Shown here: one piece after another, positions 50,756-62,778 of the stretch
How positions within the stretch are numbered: position 1 is the first letter of the stretch
How the letters are laid out: every line of letters begins with the position of its first letter
NCBI GenBank assembly: GCA_039881145.1
Contig: JAYKKI010000087.1
Location: 9,915,001-9,979,000 of the forward strand
From: Druceiella hillmani
Taxonomy: Eukaryota; Arthropoda; Insecta; Lepidoptera; Hepialidae
Reading direction: 5' to 3'
Length of the DNA stretch: 64,000 nucleotides
Program-made: the position numbers and the translations under genes
The notes under the pieces: generated by a model
Told to the model about the DNA's origin: nothing
Database searches by the model: none
The model's input: only the letters and a program-made list of their open reading frames with translations

Positions 50756-51570
50756 AAATTTGAATTACCAATTATATGTTAATAAAATCCTACTGAACTA
50801 GACGAAGAAGGGTTCGTCAATTATGGGCGACGGCGGTATGGCCTCCATCCAGAATGTTTGAAAGCAATTATGTATGACGAAACTAACATCTATAAAAGAA
50901 ACACATACGTTTGAAGTTTGGGGGAAACGGTTCTGGATGAGCTATCAGTCAATTTAACAGAAAAGAATGAAAATAGATCGCTTGCAATTTCATGATTTAA
51001 CATTTTAAGCCTAAGTTGTACATACAGCTTTATTTTAATTTATCTATTTACATTCCAATCAGTACTTAGCAATTAACCTACACAAATTACGGACTAAATT
51101 TAGTTAATCGTACTCACGCATATATACATAAGGTCACGAACGCTAAAACCATAACGTATTTTATATCCTGTAGTTTCTGTTTAGCTTTAAAATGAAAAAA
51201 ATATAACAAAAACTTACGTGATATAATTAACTTTTTTTAACGGTCATCATGCATCACTTCTCTTCTCCTTTCATCGAGATTTTATTATCACAAAATCAAT
51301 TTATTATTTTGTGCAGGTAAGGCACACGCTACCTCCGCAACTGAGTGGCTGAATAAATATTTAAACAGTGACGTTGATCAAAAATCAAATTATAGTAACT
51401 TACGTACCAAACATTTTACTGAACATTTCTGAACACTCTTTTCGGCTCTCCTGCCATTCTCTTAAATTAATTCTTATTTCCGGTGTCGATATATTAAGGT
51501 CGTTCCGTTCTATAACAACGATATCGGAACTACTTTCATTAGAAATTAACTTTTTAACTATTCTTAACTG

Positions 51571-51870
51571 TAATTAATATCCAAAGCTATCATTTCAGAC
51601 TCTTATCGATTTACTGCTGCTGTTACTGGACGTAAAAGTGATAATGTTGGAAAACAAATAAAAGTCAACCATTAAAAACTACATCAAGTTTATTTTCGTT
51701 GCCGGATAAGGTTTGGTTTATCAACTCGTTCCTTCTTCCTTCAACGGCAAGAAAGTTGAGGTAGTTTTTATTAGCTGACTTTTAATTGTTGTCAGACATT
51801 ATTGCTTTTACGATATATTAACAGAAAGCAGTAAATTTAGAGTCTAAATTATAACTTTGGATATTAATTA
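51571..51870. repeat. 300-bp foldback: ~135-bp imperfect inverted arms with a 32-bp loop
   Basis: Left arm 51,571-51,705, right arm 51,738-51,870. Shared words, left versus reverse complement of right: AATTAATATCCAAAG in both, TTTACTGCTGCTGTTA versus TTTACTGCTTTCTGTTA, CGTAAAAGTGATAATGTTGG versus CGTAAAAGCAATAATGTCTG, AATAAAAGTCAACCATTAAA versus AATTAAAAGTCAGCTAATAAA, then AACTAC(A/C)TCAA. The arms look roughly 75-80% identical by eye. It could be a foldback MITE or a hairpin-RNA source. No coding content. Confidence 0.85.
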
Positions 51871-52123
51871 AAGTAAAGAATGGCACATCGACGTCGCTTT
51901 AACCACAGAATAAAATGTTTATAAAGATATCTCAGATTACTCTATACAAAGTCCTATCGAATGTTTTCCATTAATAGTTTGTCTAGGTCCTTGAGGCAGT
52001 CTTTAAAAATTTCTCCCAGTTAACAGGTCTAAATCGAAGTCTTTTGATTGTCCTAAAGGTTTTAATATTTATAGCAAAGGATGGAAAACTAAGTATACAA
52101 TTTCAAATATGCGAAAATACTAT

Positions 52124-52128
<5 letters not shown>

Positions 52129-52196
<68 letters not shown>

Positions 52197-52197
52197 C
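52129..52197. repeat. (TA)n-(TG)n-(TA)n microsatellite
   Basis: TA, then about 22 bp of TG, then TA again. The same compound order as at 50.55 kb but without palindromic flanks. Confidence 0.97.
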
Positions 52198-53740
52198 ATA
52201 ACAGTGGCTACGAAAACGGAAAGTATATAGGGTAACACCAACGGTGTCATTATATTTCATTAGCATTTAATATATAAAGAGCAAGTGATAAGTCCATCGA
52301 GGACAAAGCACTCTGTGGCGCCCACTCGCAACACAAACTAGTACAAACCGCAACGTGAGCGCTGAAATGTAAGAGAAATCGACTATTGCTGCGAATCGTG
52401 TCAATAAATTATAGAGTTGTCAATTACTGAAATCGTAACGTGATAAATGTATTATTTATTTATTTTATTTCTGATCGGCGGCGCCGTGATTAGCTTGGGG
52501 CGCGCACGCGAGCCAGGGACGCACTCGGCGTTTATTTATTGCAACGGAAACGTCGGCTCCAGCCCCAAGCTTTAATGCGCTATCATTAAAAACAATACAC
52601 AATGTGGCCCTACGCATGCGATGAGGGCGGCGAACAAATAAATTAATACGACGTCTGCAACTGTATTCTTTAACACGTGAAAATGTGCACATATATAGTA
52701 AATAATATCAGTGTAATCCACTACGCATTATATGTCCTGCATTCTCTGATTGTATTGTTAGACAACCAGGGCTATTCATTGAAATTTAAAAAAAACAGTG
52801 AAAATGTGATCCTGAAATTAGTTTGGCTCTAGTCTTCCTCGACAATATTTCCGACTACTGGAAATTAGTTGAACTGTAGCTACAATGTCAATATTATAAA
52901 ATGCATAAAATCGTTGCATGTACTGTTTCATATTGCGCGTGGGATCTATAAGGTACGAAAAAATATTTGAGATAATTTTTCTATAAATAAATTAAAACGA
53001 ACGGGTACCCACCCGTTCGAGACCCAGTGATTCATGAAAGAACTATGTTTTAAAAACGCATCAAAAAATAGTGGATCCATTATTATATGAATAAACTGAT
53101 ACCGTTCGGAATATAGTAGCGTGAGTTTAATGAATCGTTTATGCTAGATTGTGTAATAATTGCGTTTCGATATACCGAACATAACCACGTACCGACAGAA
53201 CTCAGTAATGAACAGCGAATCTTTACCCTTCTGTATTTGAGAAACCTAAAGCTTTAAATAAACTGCGAGCATCAATTTTATAACATTTAATATAAATAAA
53301 TACATTTAAAAAATAAGTTGCTAACAGAGACTTGAGTTTTCAGATTTCGATAAAACTTGGAGATTCGAATGTTTTGGTAAATCGAAAACTCCACGGTTCT
53401 TACCATGGTCCTATCGGTTGTATAAGAAAACATGAACAAACAAGTTTTTGGCCCTCCAAACTTTAAATTTTTCACATCTTTACCTTCAATTCTTTTAAAA
53501 ACTACACGAGATGCGAACTTAGTTAAAATGGCTTTGAAAAAAAACTTTTTTATGAACTTTTATTTATACGAATAAACGATGGAATTTAACTTTTTAAAAT
53601 ATATAATTTTAAAATCGAATTTAATTGCCGCACCCCACCCGTCCCTGCATATGCGCGGATGCCGTTTACGTAGGGGCGGCACAAATATTTATTTCGTTTA
53701 AAATTAAGCGCGAGCCGCAGATGCTCGCGTGACACGCGGA

Positions 53741-53757
53741 ACCCCCCCCCCCCCCCC
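53741..53757. repeat. poly-C tract
   Basis: GGAA followed by a run of about 17 C and AACCG, on the edge of a short GC-rich patch (53,630-53,760). Length should be treated as uncertain. Confidence 0.9.
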
Positions 53758-53888
53758 AACCGCTCGAGTAAAAATTACGTGTATCGCATTGTGGCAGGAC
53801 CAAATACAGAGAGATTATTTTTGTTGGCGGTTCCGTCAATAAGCTGTATATATTTAACATACATCCACATTTATTTATATTGCGTATT

Positions 53889-53916
53889 ACACTAACAATA
53901 ACCGTATTGTTAGTGT
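53889..53916. repeat. perfect 12-bp inverted repeat with a 4-base loop
   Basis: ACACTAACAATA, loop ACCG, TATTGTTAGTGT. The arms are AT-rich. A weaker third copy of the right arm (TATTGTTAATGTGA) follows at about 53,948. No run of T or other context points to a function. Confidence 0.6.
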
Positions 53917-55244
53917 GTCAATTTGACAAACAAATCAAATATTTTATTATTGTTAATGTGATAATAGTAGAATTCCACTGATTTGCAAATTTATAATAAC
54001 AAAATGTACCAAGATAAACAACTACTACTATCAAGGTCGTTTTAGTTTTTTATTTTAATCTAAACTTAGGCCCATCAGGATTTTCTTGCACCGTCAACTC
54101 GGATAGGTATAAAAAACTTTACCGAGTTTAATGCTTTATATGTAGCATTACTTTTACCTTTTATAAGACACAAAAAAGTATATAATATCGAGACTTGTCC
54201 ACCTTCCACGGGGCAAGGTACTACGTATATACTGCAGAATAACTAGCAGATTGTTTGTATTTATATACTCTTAAATCGAATTATCATTAAAACAATACAG
54301 TTACTCCAAAACACAGGTGCTAACATTGCGGTGAAGTTTAATCGATGTAGAGTGTAATTAGCCAAATGAACTTTAACCGACACCTCCGGCATAACTCTGG
54401 GGAAAAAATAATAGCTGAAATATGCGAATTGCGGTTTGCGGCGGGCGCGGGTGTGAACGCGACCACAGCGCCATTACGCACCGCGATCACTTGCCGCGCG
54501 GCGGCGCCACCACGCGCGGTGCGGCGCTTCGACACGCGACCGCGAGCGTCGTATATCCGTTTACTCTGTAAGTTCGCTCGTCATACGTAATCCATTATTC
54601 ATTATGATCCTTGAGTTAACATAACACGTCTACAATTAACGAGTGCCCGAATCTACCCTCTGCTCGACTTTATCGGTGCTAGAAGGTTTTAAGCGAGATT
54701 CGATTGAAAAAAGATATGAAAAACTTCTGCTTCCAAAGACGAAATTCCAGAAACGATGAAATGTAAATTATATTTCAATGTCTTTATCTATGGCGGAGAA
54801 GATGGAAGTTTTAATCGAAATTAATAACATTACACCGTACTTACAGTAGGAATTGCTTATAACGACATAGGTAATATAAACTTACTGGTTATAACGGCGA
54901 AAATTGGATGCTCTGTCCAGAACCAATGTGCATAGGTCTTATCTGAAACCCTGAAACAAGAATTGCTTGTAACATTGCTAGTAACAACATACCGCAAAAG
55001 TTTTTTCGGAGAATCAGATCGGTATCGTGTGTTTGCTTTCATTTAGCAGAAATAATACCAAGGTCGCACATCTGTCACTTGGGAACACTTTCAACAATGG
55101 TTAATTTTAGGAACAGGAACGTCTCTAGGGCATATTCTAACAAACTTTATAATCATTTTGTTTAATATTGACGCGGGCACAACAAAGCCGAATGAAAAAA
55201 TCGTCGATAGCTGATATTCTAACGTACTTATTTATTCCACGGCT

Positions 55245-55345
55245 TACTCCATTTTGTCTATTTATTTATTTACGTACTTTAAAGACACAATTAATATATA
55301 TGGCGGACTTAGTGGTAAAAAAGCAATCTCTCACAGCCAACCAGA
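55245..55345 (-). mobile_element. isolated LINE 3' tail related to the 56-kb tail repeat
   Basis: TATTTATTTATTTACGTAC, ATATATGGCGGACTTAGTGG and AGCAATCTCTCACAGCCAAC occur in the same order as in the 73-bp units 0.7 kb away. In minus orientation this is a 3' tail with an A-rich end and no recognisable coding part, which fits a severely 5'-truncated insertion of a related LINE. Assignment is by layout and shared words. Confidence 0.55.
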
Positions 55346-55499
55346 GCACCAGTCCAGCCCCACTCGATGGGCGGCCCGGGTCTTCGCAGTGTGCGTCAAG
55401 GGTCTTACGCCTTGTGATCAACCATGAACACACCATGGCGACGACATTTTATTGAGTCGTATAATGTCACAAAAAAAGAAGAAATGTTAACATTTTATC

Positions 55500-55990
55500 A
55501 AACTTAGACAGCGGGATAACAGAGTATAATTTAGCGAAAGGGTATTAAGTGTCACGTTGAATTACTTTAACCGTTTCGAAGGAGAGAAAGAAGATAAAAC
55601 CCCTCTTTGACAAGAATTTATTTAAAATGAACCGCGTATGAACAACTAACTAGCACACGGAGATCGAAGAAGCTTTGTTGAAAAAGTTTAAATATCAGAA
55701 AGTAAATAATACGTCAATAAGGGGAACAATTCTACAAGAAAAAACTAACAATGTTGCTCCACGATTGGGGAAAAACTATACATATATATTATGTAGAGAA
55801 ACTGTTAATTTTAGGTGCAGTAACAGAAGAATGGTTTTTGATGAAGTGACCAAACTTATGTGAAGTTTAGGAGTCTGACGACATCTAACGCAGTCGGTAC
55901 CGGTCTTTTTAACATGACTCCAGACAAAACGCTGGAAATGTGGGAAAGTGTATAAAACAAGAATAATTATCCTGGTTGCTGCTAATATTT
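55500..55990 (+). pseudogene. pogo/Tigger-like (CENP-B type) transposase, N-terminal half, split by a LINE
   Basis: The plus strand shows LDSGITEYNLAKG (about 55,508-55,546), typical of the first helix-turn-helix of pogo-type transposases and CENP-B/jerky proteins. The second, CENP-B-type DNA-binding motif follows (EIEEALLKKFKYQKVNN from 55,660, then GTILQEKTNN). Further on come degraded C-N-R/W sequence near 55,815 and PDKTLEMWESV near 55,920, which precedes the catalytic core in this family. The last recognisable piece, TRIIILVAANI-like, ends at about 55,990, exactly where a LINE tail begins. Frame jumps and stops show it is dead. The C-terminal continuation is at 57,968. Confidence 0.72.
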
Positions 55991-56360
55991 ATTTTATTTA
56001 TCACCTTTTATGCTTATATGGCGGACTTATTGCTACATGAGCAATCTATTCAGTCAACTATAACAAATATTTATTTTATTTATCACCTTTTATGCTTATA
56101 TGGCGCACTTAGAGCAATCTATTCAGTCAACCGTAACAAATATTTATTTTATTTATCACCTTTTATGCTTATATGGCGCACTTAGAGCAATCTATTCAGT
56201 CAACCGTAACAAATATTTATTTTATTTATCACCTTTTATGCTTATATGGCGCACTTAGAGCAATCTATTCAGTCAACCGTAACAAATATTTATTTTATTT
56301 ATCACCTTTTATGCTTATATGGCGAACTTATTGCTACATGAGCTATCTATTTCAGTCAAC
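55984..56360 (-). repeat. 73-bp tandem repeat made from the LINE 3' tail
   Basis: Starts of GCAATCTATTCAGTCAAC fall at 56,041, 56,114, 56,187 and 56,260, an exact 73-bp period, with partial units on both sides (55,984-56,040 and 56,333-56,370). Each unit contains ATATGGCG(G/C/A)ACTTA and an A/T tail (TATTTATTTTATTTATCACC). In minus orientation this is TAAGT(C/G)CGCCATAT followed by an A-rich end, the layout of a LINE 3' terminus. The middle units are nearly identical while the edge units vary. Confidence 0.9.
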
Positions 56361-57967
56361 CATAACAATTGGTGTTGAAATTTAGTCTGTAAGAGAGTTT
56401 ACAACGGAAATTCTTTAGTGTACGTTAGACCAAAATTTTTTTTTAAAAAAATACAAAAGTATAAGTAATACAAACTATTGACATGATTTGGGATGGAGAA
56501 GACAGGAAAGGACAAAGGCACAAAGGAAAAGGTTTCAGGAGAGGCAGGACTTTTTCACTCGATCTTTGAATATGTTTAGGGATGTGATTTTCCTCATGTC
56601 AGGATATAAGTGATTCCAAATTTTTGCTGTTTGGACAGTGAAGGATTTTTCGTAAATGGTAGAGATATGTTTAGGAATAAGTAGGGTGAGTGAACTTTCA
56701 GATCGTAAGCCAGGGCCGCGAGCAGACAAATCTTTAAATTTGCCGCGAACAGACAAATCTTTTAATTTGGCTCTGAGGATTTTTTAATTTTTTAAAAAAT
56801 TGTGTAAGTATGTGAAGTTGGTGTCGATCACGTATCTTCAGCCATTTGACAAGTGACTTGTATTCAGAAATATGATCATATTTTCTGAGGTCAAAGATGT
56901 ACCGGATGCATAAATTTTGAAGACGTTCCAACTTGCAAAAATATTCTTCATTAAGATCAGGATAGCACACATCTCCATAATCAATTAGCGGTAACAGGAG
57001 TGTTTGACAAAGGTAGATTTTCGTTTTAGTTGGTAGAAAATGTTGAAGATGTTTTAAAGTGACGCAACGACTAACATCATTTACTTGAGGGCGCCAACTA
57101 AGATTTTGATCGATCAGTAGGCCCAGGTTTTAACAGTTGACATATATGGTATTCTTGTACTATTCAGTACTAATTTCGGTAAACTAGGTAGGATTACTTT
57201 AGAAATCGGTCTTTGACTACCAATGATGATAGCTTGAGACTCGCTTGGATTAACCAAAAGACTCATTTCATGAACCCACTGACCAATTGAAACGAGATCT
57301 CGATTAAGCATATCGATGATTTTTGATAAGGAATGGAGGTTCGAATGCACATAGATTTGTAGGTCATCAGCATAGAGATGACAATTGCTACATATATTTT
57401 TAACATCATCAATAAATTCTGAAAAAAGGAGAGGAGACAGAACTCCACCTTGAGGTAGACCAGCTGTAAGATCAGTCCACTCAGAATACGTATCTGATGA
57501 CATAACACATTGCCTGCGTCCATGGAGATATGAACTAAACCACTCAAGTTAATGTTGGGATATATTAAGATATTTCAAGCGGGCAAGAAAAATATCGAAA
57601 TCAACAGAGTTGAACGCACTGCTGAAATCAAGAAGCACAAGAACAGTGACTTGCCTATTATCCATAGCCAAGCGTATGTCATCAGTAACCTTAACAAGGG
57701 AGAAGTTGAGGTACTGTGGCCAGTTTTAAAGCCATATTTAAATGGTTTTAGAGACTTATGAGCATCGAAGAAAGTAACGAGTTTACCATGACCAATACGT
57801 TCAAAAACTTTGGATAGAAGCTGTAGGATAGATATGGACCGAAAATCCTTGGGTTGCGTAGGGAATAAAATTTTAGGTACGGGCTTTCTTCGATAGAGGC
57901 TTTTTTTCCATTCCAAAGGGAAGACAGCGGTTGCCGAAGAGGTTTTAAAAATATAAGAGGATTAATA
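55984..57967 (-). mobile_element. 5'-truncated non-LTR retrotransposon (CR1/Jockey-like LINE) inserted in the pogo-like element
   Basis: The minus strand encodes a reverse transcriptase in several frames. From about 57,890 it reads PKDFRSISILQLLSKVFERI, then FKTGHSTSTS, then LLDFSSAFNSVD, then AGLPQGGVLSPLLF (57,421-57,462). The catalytic YADD box is at 57,363-57,374. C-terminal domains follow (LYPDMRKITSLNIFKDRVKK near 56,540-56,600). The A-G-L-P-Q-G and Y-A-D-D motifs and D-F-R-P/S-I-S block match CR1/Jockey-group LINEs; the exact clade is unresolved. Endonuclease and the first RT motifs are missing, as expected of 5' truncation. Frameshifts and stops make it inactive. Its 3' end is at the low-coordinate side and consists of tandem copies of the tail. 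The insertion junctions fall at about 55,990 and 57,968. Confidence 0.85.
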
Positions 57968-58235
57968 AAAAAAAATACTTGTAAAAAAGCACAAATTTAA
58001 AAAGCCAAGGTGCTTTAAGAACCTACCATCTTTGCCTGTTAAATACGAAAACAACATGTTATGGACGAATTCCGATATTTTTGAAAAATGGTTACACTAA
58101 ATTGAAGACCAAGGAAAGTTTCACTTTTAGTGTATAATTGTCCTGCTCATTCAACAGGCACTGATCTGAATTGCATCAGTTTTCTATATTCGGTTTTTAG
58201 AGATCTTATAAAACCTTGGTCCAATGCTTTCCAAT
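57968..58235 (+). pseudogene. pogo/Tigger-like transposase, second part (DDE core), resuming after the LINE
   Basis: Plus-strand reading [20 protein letters not shown] is followed by [10 protein letters not shown], a stop, and then in another frame YNCPAHSTG (about 58,133-58,160). The order K-x-P-R-C-F-K-N, then W-x-x-x-x-F-x-x-W-L, then D/Y-N-C-P-A-H is diagnostic of the DDE core in pogo/Tigger/jerky transposases; the Asp normally before N-C-P-A-H reads as Tyr here. It continues the fragment that stops at 55,990, with roughly ten residues unaccounted for, so the two halves are one element interrupted by a later insertion. Sequence after about 58,235 is not recognisable. Confidence 0.75.
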
Positions 58236-61200
58236 CAAAATTCGTCCAGTAGATTTCGCGTGATTGACGAACAAATTAAATAAAGAAAAAATTCTAGAAA
58301 CAGGTTTTCTGGCTTCTATTATCAATCTTTACGCTAATTCAATCACTCTTTTGAAAATATGTCCAATGTACAGATGTATTTTGATTAATAGTACATATTA
58401 ATTAACATTTGTTTACCATTTAGTTGTAATAACAATAATTTCAGGAATGATGTTTTGTTTTAATTATTTTTTCTGCATAGCGATAATAATGAGAAGACAT
58501 TAATATCGGCAGAGGTTTTCATTTAATGTGAAAAATATTGCTTCGAAATAAAAATTGCTTCAAAATTGGCTATTAAAATTGCACTAATAATATGAACAGT
58601 GATATTTACTACTCGACGTCTTTTTACACCAGACACTTACAATCTACAGCGTTCTTGACGTAGTTTATATACAGGTATGATAATAAATTCAGCTATAATA
58701 ATCTGAATACATCGCCGATTCTGTAAGTTACCACAAAAAAAAAATCATTTGACGGACATTAGTAACACGAAAATAAATACGATCAGCACAAGGTCGCGGA
58801 AACGATTCACGCCTTTACAATGTGAAACGCCATATCGGTATCAAAGCGTATATCCGGAGCCGCGTTCGAATCCCAACAATTACGCAGCCATTGTGATTAA
58901 AGCGAACGAGTAGTTAAACCGCAATTAAGTCATCGTTAACGTCGCCTCAGTGATCGTCTTTAACTAGCCTGACATGACGGTGTATTTTTAATTAAGATGT
59001 TGTTAATAATGCTGACAGTTGTGGTTATTATTGAAGTGAGTTGTGACAGTTATTCGGCTTTTATTACCGAGGTGAGCGGGTGTGGCGAAATCTAGCAGCG
59101 CTACACACGGTAGCGAGACAGGTACGTACGTACGTGCGTGTCCGCTGAATCGATATATTGCATACTTAAAAAATAATTCATTGATTTGGCCGCTTAATTA
59201 CTGTTCGCGCTATAGTTAATAGGCCATTAGCTTGTACCTAATTATGGTCACAATAATGATATGTTGTTTATGAGATAACTTATCAGTCGTATATTCAAAT
59301 TATTTAATATAAGTGAACTTAGACGGTTAAAAACAGTTTAAAATTGTCGGTTTAATTAAAATTGAACTTTAAATTTACAAATGTGGAAAATACAGAAGGT
59401 GAGGCGCTTTCGTGGAAGGAAATTAAAAATAAATTTAATCAATGTATAATTCGTACGTAGACATTTAAATTTAAAATCGTGCCGCGGCCAGTGATCGTCT
59501 CGAAGGTAAATAATAATGAAAATATTATGACAGCCAAACACTCAATTATAACCTAACCCTCGTCGGCAGCACTCTCGCAAATAATGATTATTGTGCATAC
59601 ACAGTGTAAGGGAATAGATGTCGGACGAAGAAAGACGATATTCGTTGGCTGTAAAGGAATAAATTGTCGTTGAAATAACACGAAAACCCGCCGTTTTTCT
59701 AATTGAGTGCAAAAAATATTACACGTAACTCTTTTTAACACACCCAATACTAGCCCGGAGTGCGGTGTTTACCCGCAGTGGCGATGTCTTCGCAGCTGTT
59801 TGCGGGTTATTCCCCGAGCGGAGCTGAACAATGTGAGCAAGTATCATGTGATGAAAAAGATGACAAATAATTATGAATATTGTTTTCAATTTTCTGAAAA
59901 AACTCATCTTATAAATTGTATTTTAACAACAATCAACTATTTTTCAATCAACGAATAACGTTTTTCTTTGTCCGACAATTATTCCCGGACACCGTGTATT
60001 ATAAGCACAACCACATTTAAAGAATTTTACATTCTGATCGCTTTTGGGGATACGGAAGTCTTACAGACAACAAATTAAAGTTATATAATTATAAAACGAA
60101 GAAAGATAATATAAGACCTACTTCGACTATTCCAGGTTAGAAAAAAAGAAGTATCAGTCAACGCCTTATGACGATTCAGATACACGGAGTGAATATATTC
60201 GTTATCTATGAGACGTACTGACAAATGATCATGTACGTAAACTACCCGTTAATATTTACGTAATACTCGTACGTATGAGAATTTACATCTACGTGAGCGA
60301 TATTCCTCGATCGACCAAAATCAATGGAATCAAATGGTAAACAACAGTAGTATGCTACAAGTAAAAACAACAACACGTTTAAATATATGAACAAATAAAT
60401 TAAATATTGAGATTAAAAGGGAAAAAGAGCCGAGGATGAGAATGAAAAATAGCTAAGCAATACTGATGAGAAATCAATTTGTAGAGTATACATTTTGATG
60501 ATTTGAATAAAGGGTGAGAAGATTTTCAAAATGTAGATAATTTAGGACAATCAACACCGGGAACCAATATTCTAATTATAGATTTCAAAAACCTCAAGAT
60601 AAATGAACCATGAGAAAACCTTTGAAAGTATTAAAGAGAAGTTTACTGTAAACAGATTTGCAAATTATAGTGGTTACGTAATTCCAGCTAAAAAATAAAT
60701 AAACAAGTTTTTGAATTGTTCCCATAAAAAGTAAAAAAACGTGCAAATCGTTGAGAACATTAAAAAGCGTGCCGTAATAACTGGCAAGGGTTAATTGTAT
60801 CTTTCGTTGCACTCAACTCTGGTACCGAATTATAGTATGGCCAGGGCCTCCTTTCCCTCTCTACTAGACAAATACATACGAATGAAAGAGCAAAGCGGCC
60901 TCTAAAATTTACAAGATATCGTGAATATGCTAAGGGTCGTGATTCTGTGGCGCGTCTCGTCCGCAGTGGTTACGATTTTAATCACATCTTTCCGATCGGC
61001 TGTTACAGTTAGCGTTATGTAAAGAGTATTACTGTAAAATATACAATTATACGGCCAGTAAATTTTATTCTGCTTTTTGTAAAGTAGAGGCTAGACAGGT
61101 TTCATCCAGCAAAAACATATACACAAAAAACATCCGCCATAATACTACAGTCCTCATTAAATTGCGAAAGTATTCAGGTTTAAAAAGTTAATGTAAGTTA

Positions 61201-61326
61201 ATGCTATATTATGAGATGTATATGCGAATTTAAAATAAATACAGGATAAACATTTTATGTATCGTTATCAGGAACAGATAAATCCATCCATTTGTTATAA
61301 ATGAGCAACTCGTCAATAATAAGAAA
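58236..61326. other. AT-rich sequence between the pogo-like and mariner elements
   Basis: No gene seen. A tract of alternating ACGT and GTAC words lies at 59,118-59,142 (GGTACGTACGTACGTGCGTG). Short chance frames only. Confidence 0.5.
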
Positions 61327-62083
61327 TACGAGGTATGATCAAAGAATACGGTGAATAATTTTATTACGAACAAAGTAATAAAATAATAAGTTTAAATCAA
61401 ATTTGAATTAATCTCCTTCAAAGTACTCTCATAGAACCAACTATCATCTCCATTTATTATATTGGCCATGAAGCCCGGATTTGCTTCCGAACTATCCTTT
61501 AATTCCGTGCTATTTAACACACGATTTTCCTTCTGTTCCCCAACAGTCTGGAAAAAAATTTCGCATTCACTCGTCTCATCTGCAAATTATCGGTAAAGAT
61601 ACTTTGCATGGACCCGTGCGAGATGTTCAGTTCTTCGGTAAGCGGTCGAATAGTGAAATCGCCTATTTGAACCAACTATTTTTGCCGCTTTTTGCATGGT
61701 TTCATCTGTTTTTGAGGTCGATTTACATACCAACCGTTGCTTGCCTATAAGAAACTCATTTCCACTTTTAAATCAATCATACCTCTTATAACTAGTCTTC
61801 AGAGTTAACACTTTATCGCCACACACTGACATTCACATTTCACGAGCTTGTTTGACACTTCTTTTACGACTTAAAACAAAATTTAACATTAACGCATTGT
61901 TCGAAATCCACGATGCGTGGCAGGCAAGGTTAACACGACCTCACTCTTTCGACTCTGGAAACCGACTGACAAGTTACAATTTGTTCAAACTTGGAACTAT
62001 CGGACTATTACTTCTAACTGATGTAGCGTCCGCAGTTGCAGCTATAAAAATTCATTCACCGTATTTTTTGATCACACCTCGTA
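61327..62083 (-). mobile_element. internally deleted mariner with intact terminal inverted repeats and TA duplication
   Basis: Terminal inverted repeats are clear: the left begins CGAGGTATGATCAAAG at 61,329, and the right, read in reverse complement from 62,081, begins CGAGGTGTGATCAAAA. They agree at 26 of 28 positions, and each is flanked by TA (61,327-61,328 and 62,082-62,083), the target-site duplication expected for the Tc1/mariner group. The minus strand carries decayed N-terminal transposase sequence (VNVKFCFK near 61,880; STSKTDETMQKAAKIVGSNR and LTEELNISHGSMQSI at 61,590-61,715) and the first catalytic region (NIINGDDSWFY, about 61,432-61,465). It then runs straight into the left repeat, so the second and third catalytic regions are deleted. 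At about 750 bp it is shorter than the usual 1.3 kb and cannot move by itself. Confidence 0.88.
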
Positions 62084-62778
62084 TACTGTACTCTTATATA
62101 TGTGTACACGAGAAAAACTATAATTGTAATTTATACTAATGGAATTTAAATTTAAAAAGGCGCTGATTTTATTTTATTTGAGAGCAGAGCGAATTTATTT
62201 ATTGTCCATATATTTATCAAAATTATTCATTACAGATTGACTCTACGCAACTACAAACAATGATAAGACATGCCAGAGTATAATATACAATGGAGGTAAC
62301 GGACGATCAGAAATTGAATAATACATTCGCAACTCGCTAGCGAACGGTTCGTAAGATTCATGCGACGAGCGCGAGACGCGGTTTATTTTGGGTACACCGA
62401 TTTAGACGAACTATTTGTATTTGCACATAGTTCATCTTTTTGGAGATTACAGAACGTTTAGACAAGTAGAATTTTACAAATAAAATGCATAAAAACGAAA
62501 AAATTAAATACAATAAACATTAATGAAATGACAATGTACTTAATGCCGACAGAATACAAAAACTATATTATGTGACGACGAACGATAACCTGTCCCATTG
62601 TCTGAGCAGAGAACCCTGAAATTCGTTTATATTTCGTAATATTGACATATGGTAAATGGTTTGATATTAGTTATATGTTTGGTGATATCATTACCTGCAG
62701 TGTCTTTTGAGCTTAGTTAACTTTAGAGATTAGTAGTACTTAACTTCCGGAAGACTCCAGATAACAACTGCTTAGAGT
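62084..62778. other. AT-rich sequence between two mobile elements
   Basis: Nothing recognised beyond AT-rich intron-like sequence with a small GC patch at 62,340-62,400. Confidence 0.5.

Larger units (their letters stand above)
52198..55244. other. upstream groucho intron, part 4
   Basis: AT-rich with GC islands at 52,475-52,660, 53,625-53,765 and 54,425-54,560. No gene seen. Confidence 0.5.

Noticed and set aside
56041..56385. Repeat-encoded open frames (NIYFIYHLLCLYG-type)
   Set aside because: They are antisense to the LINE and come from its tandem tail, not from a gene.
58840..58890. tRNA-like B box (GTTCGAATCCC)
   Set aside because: The flanking bases do not pair as a T stem and no acceptor stem or anticodon arm could be drawn.
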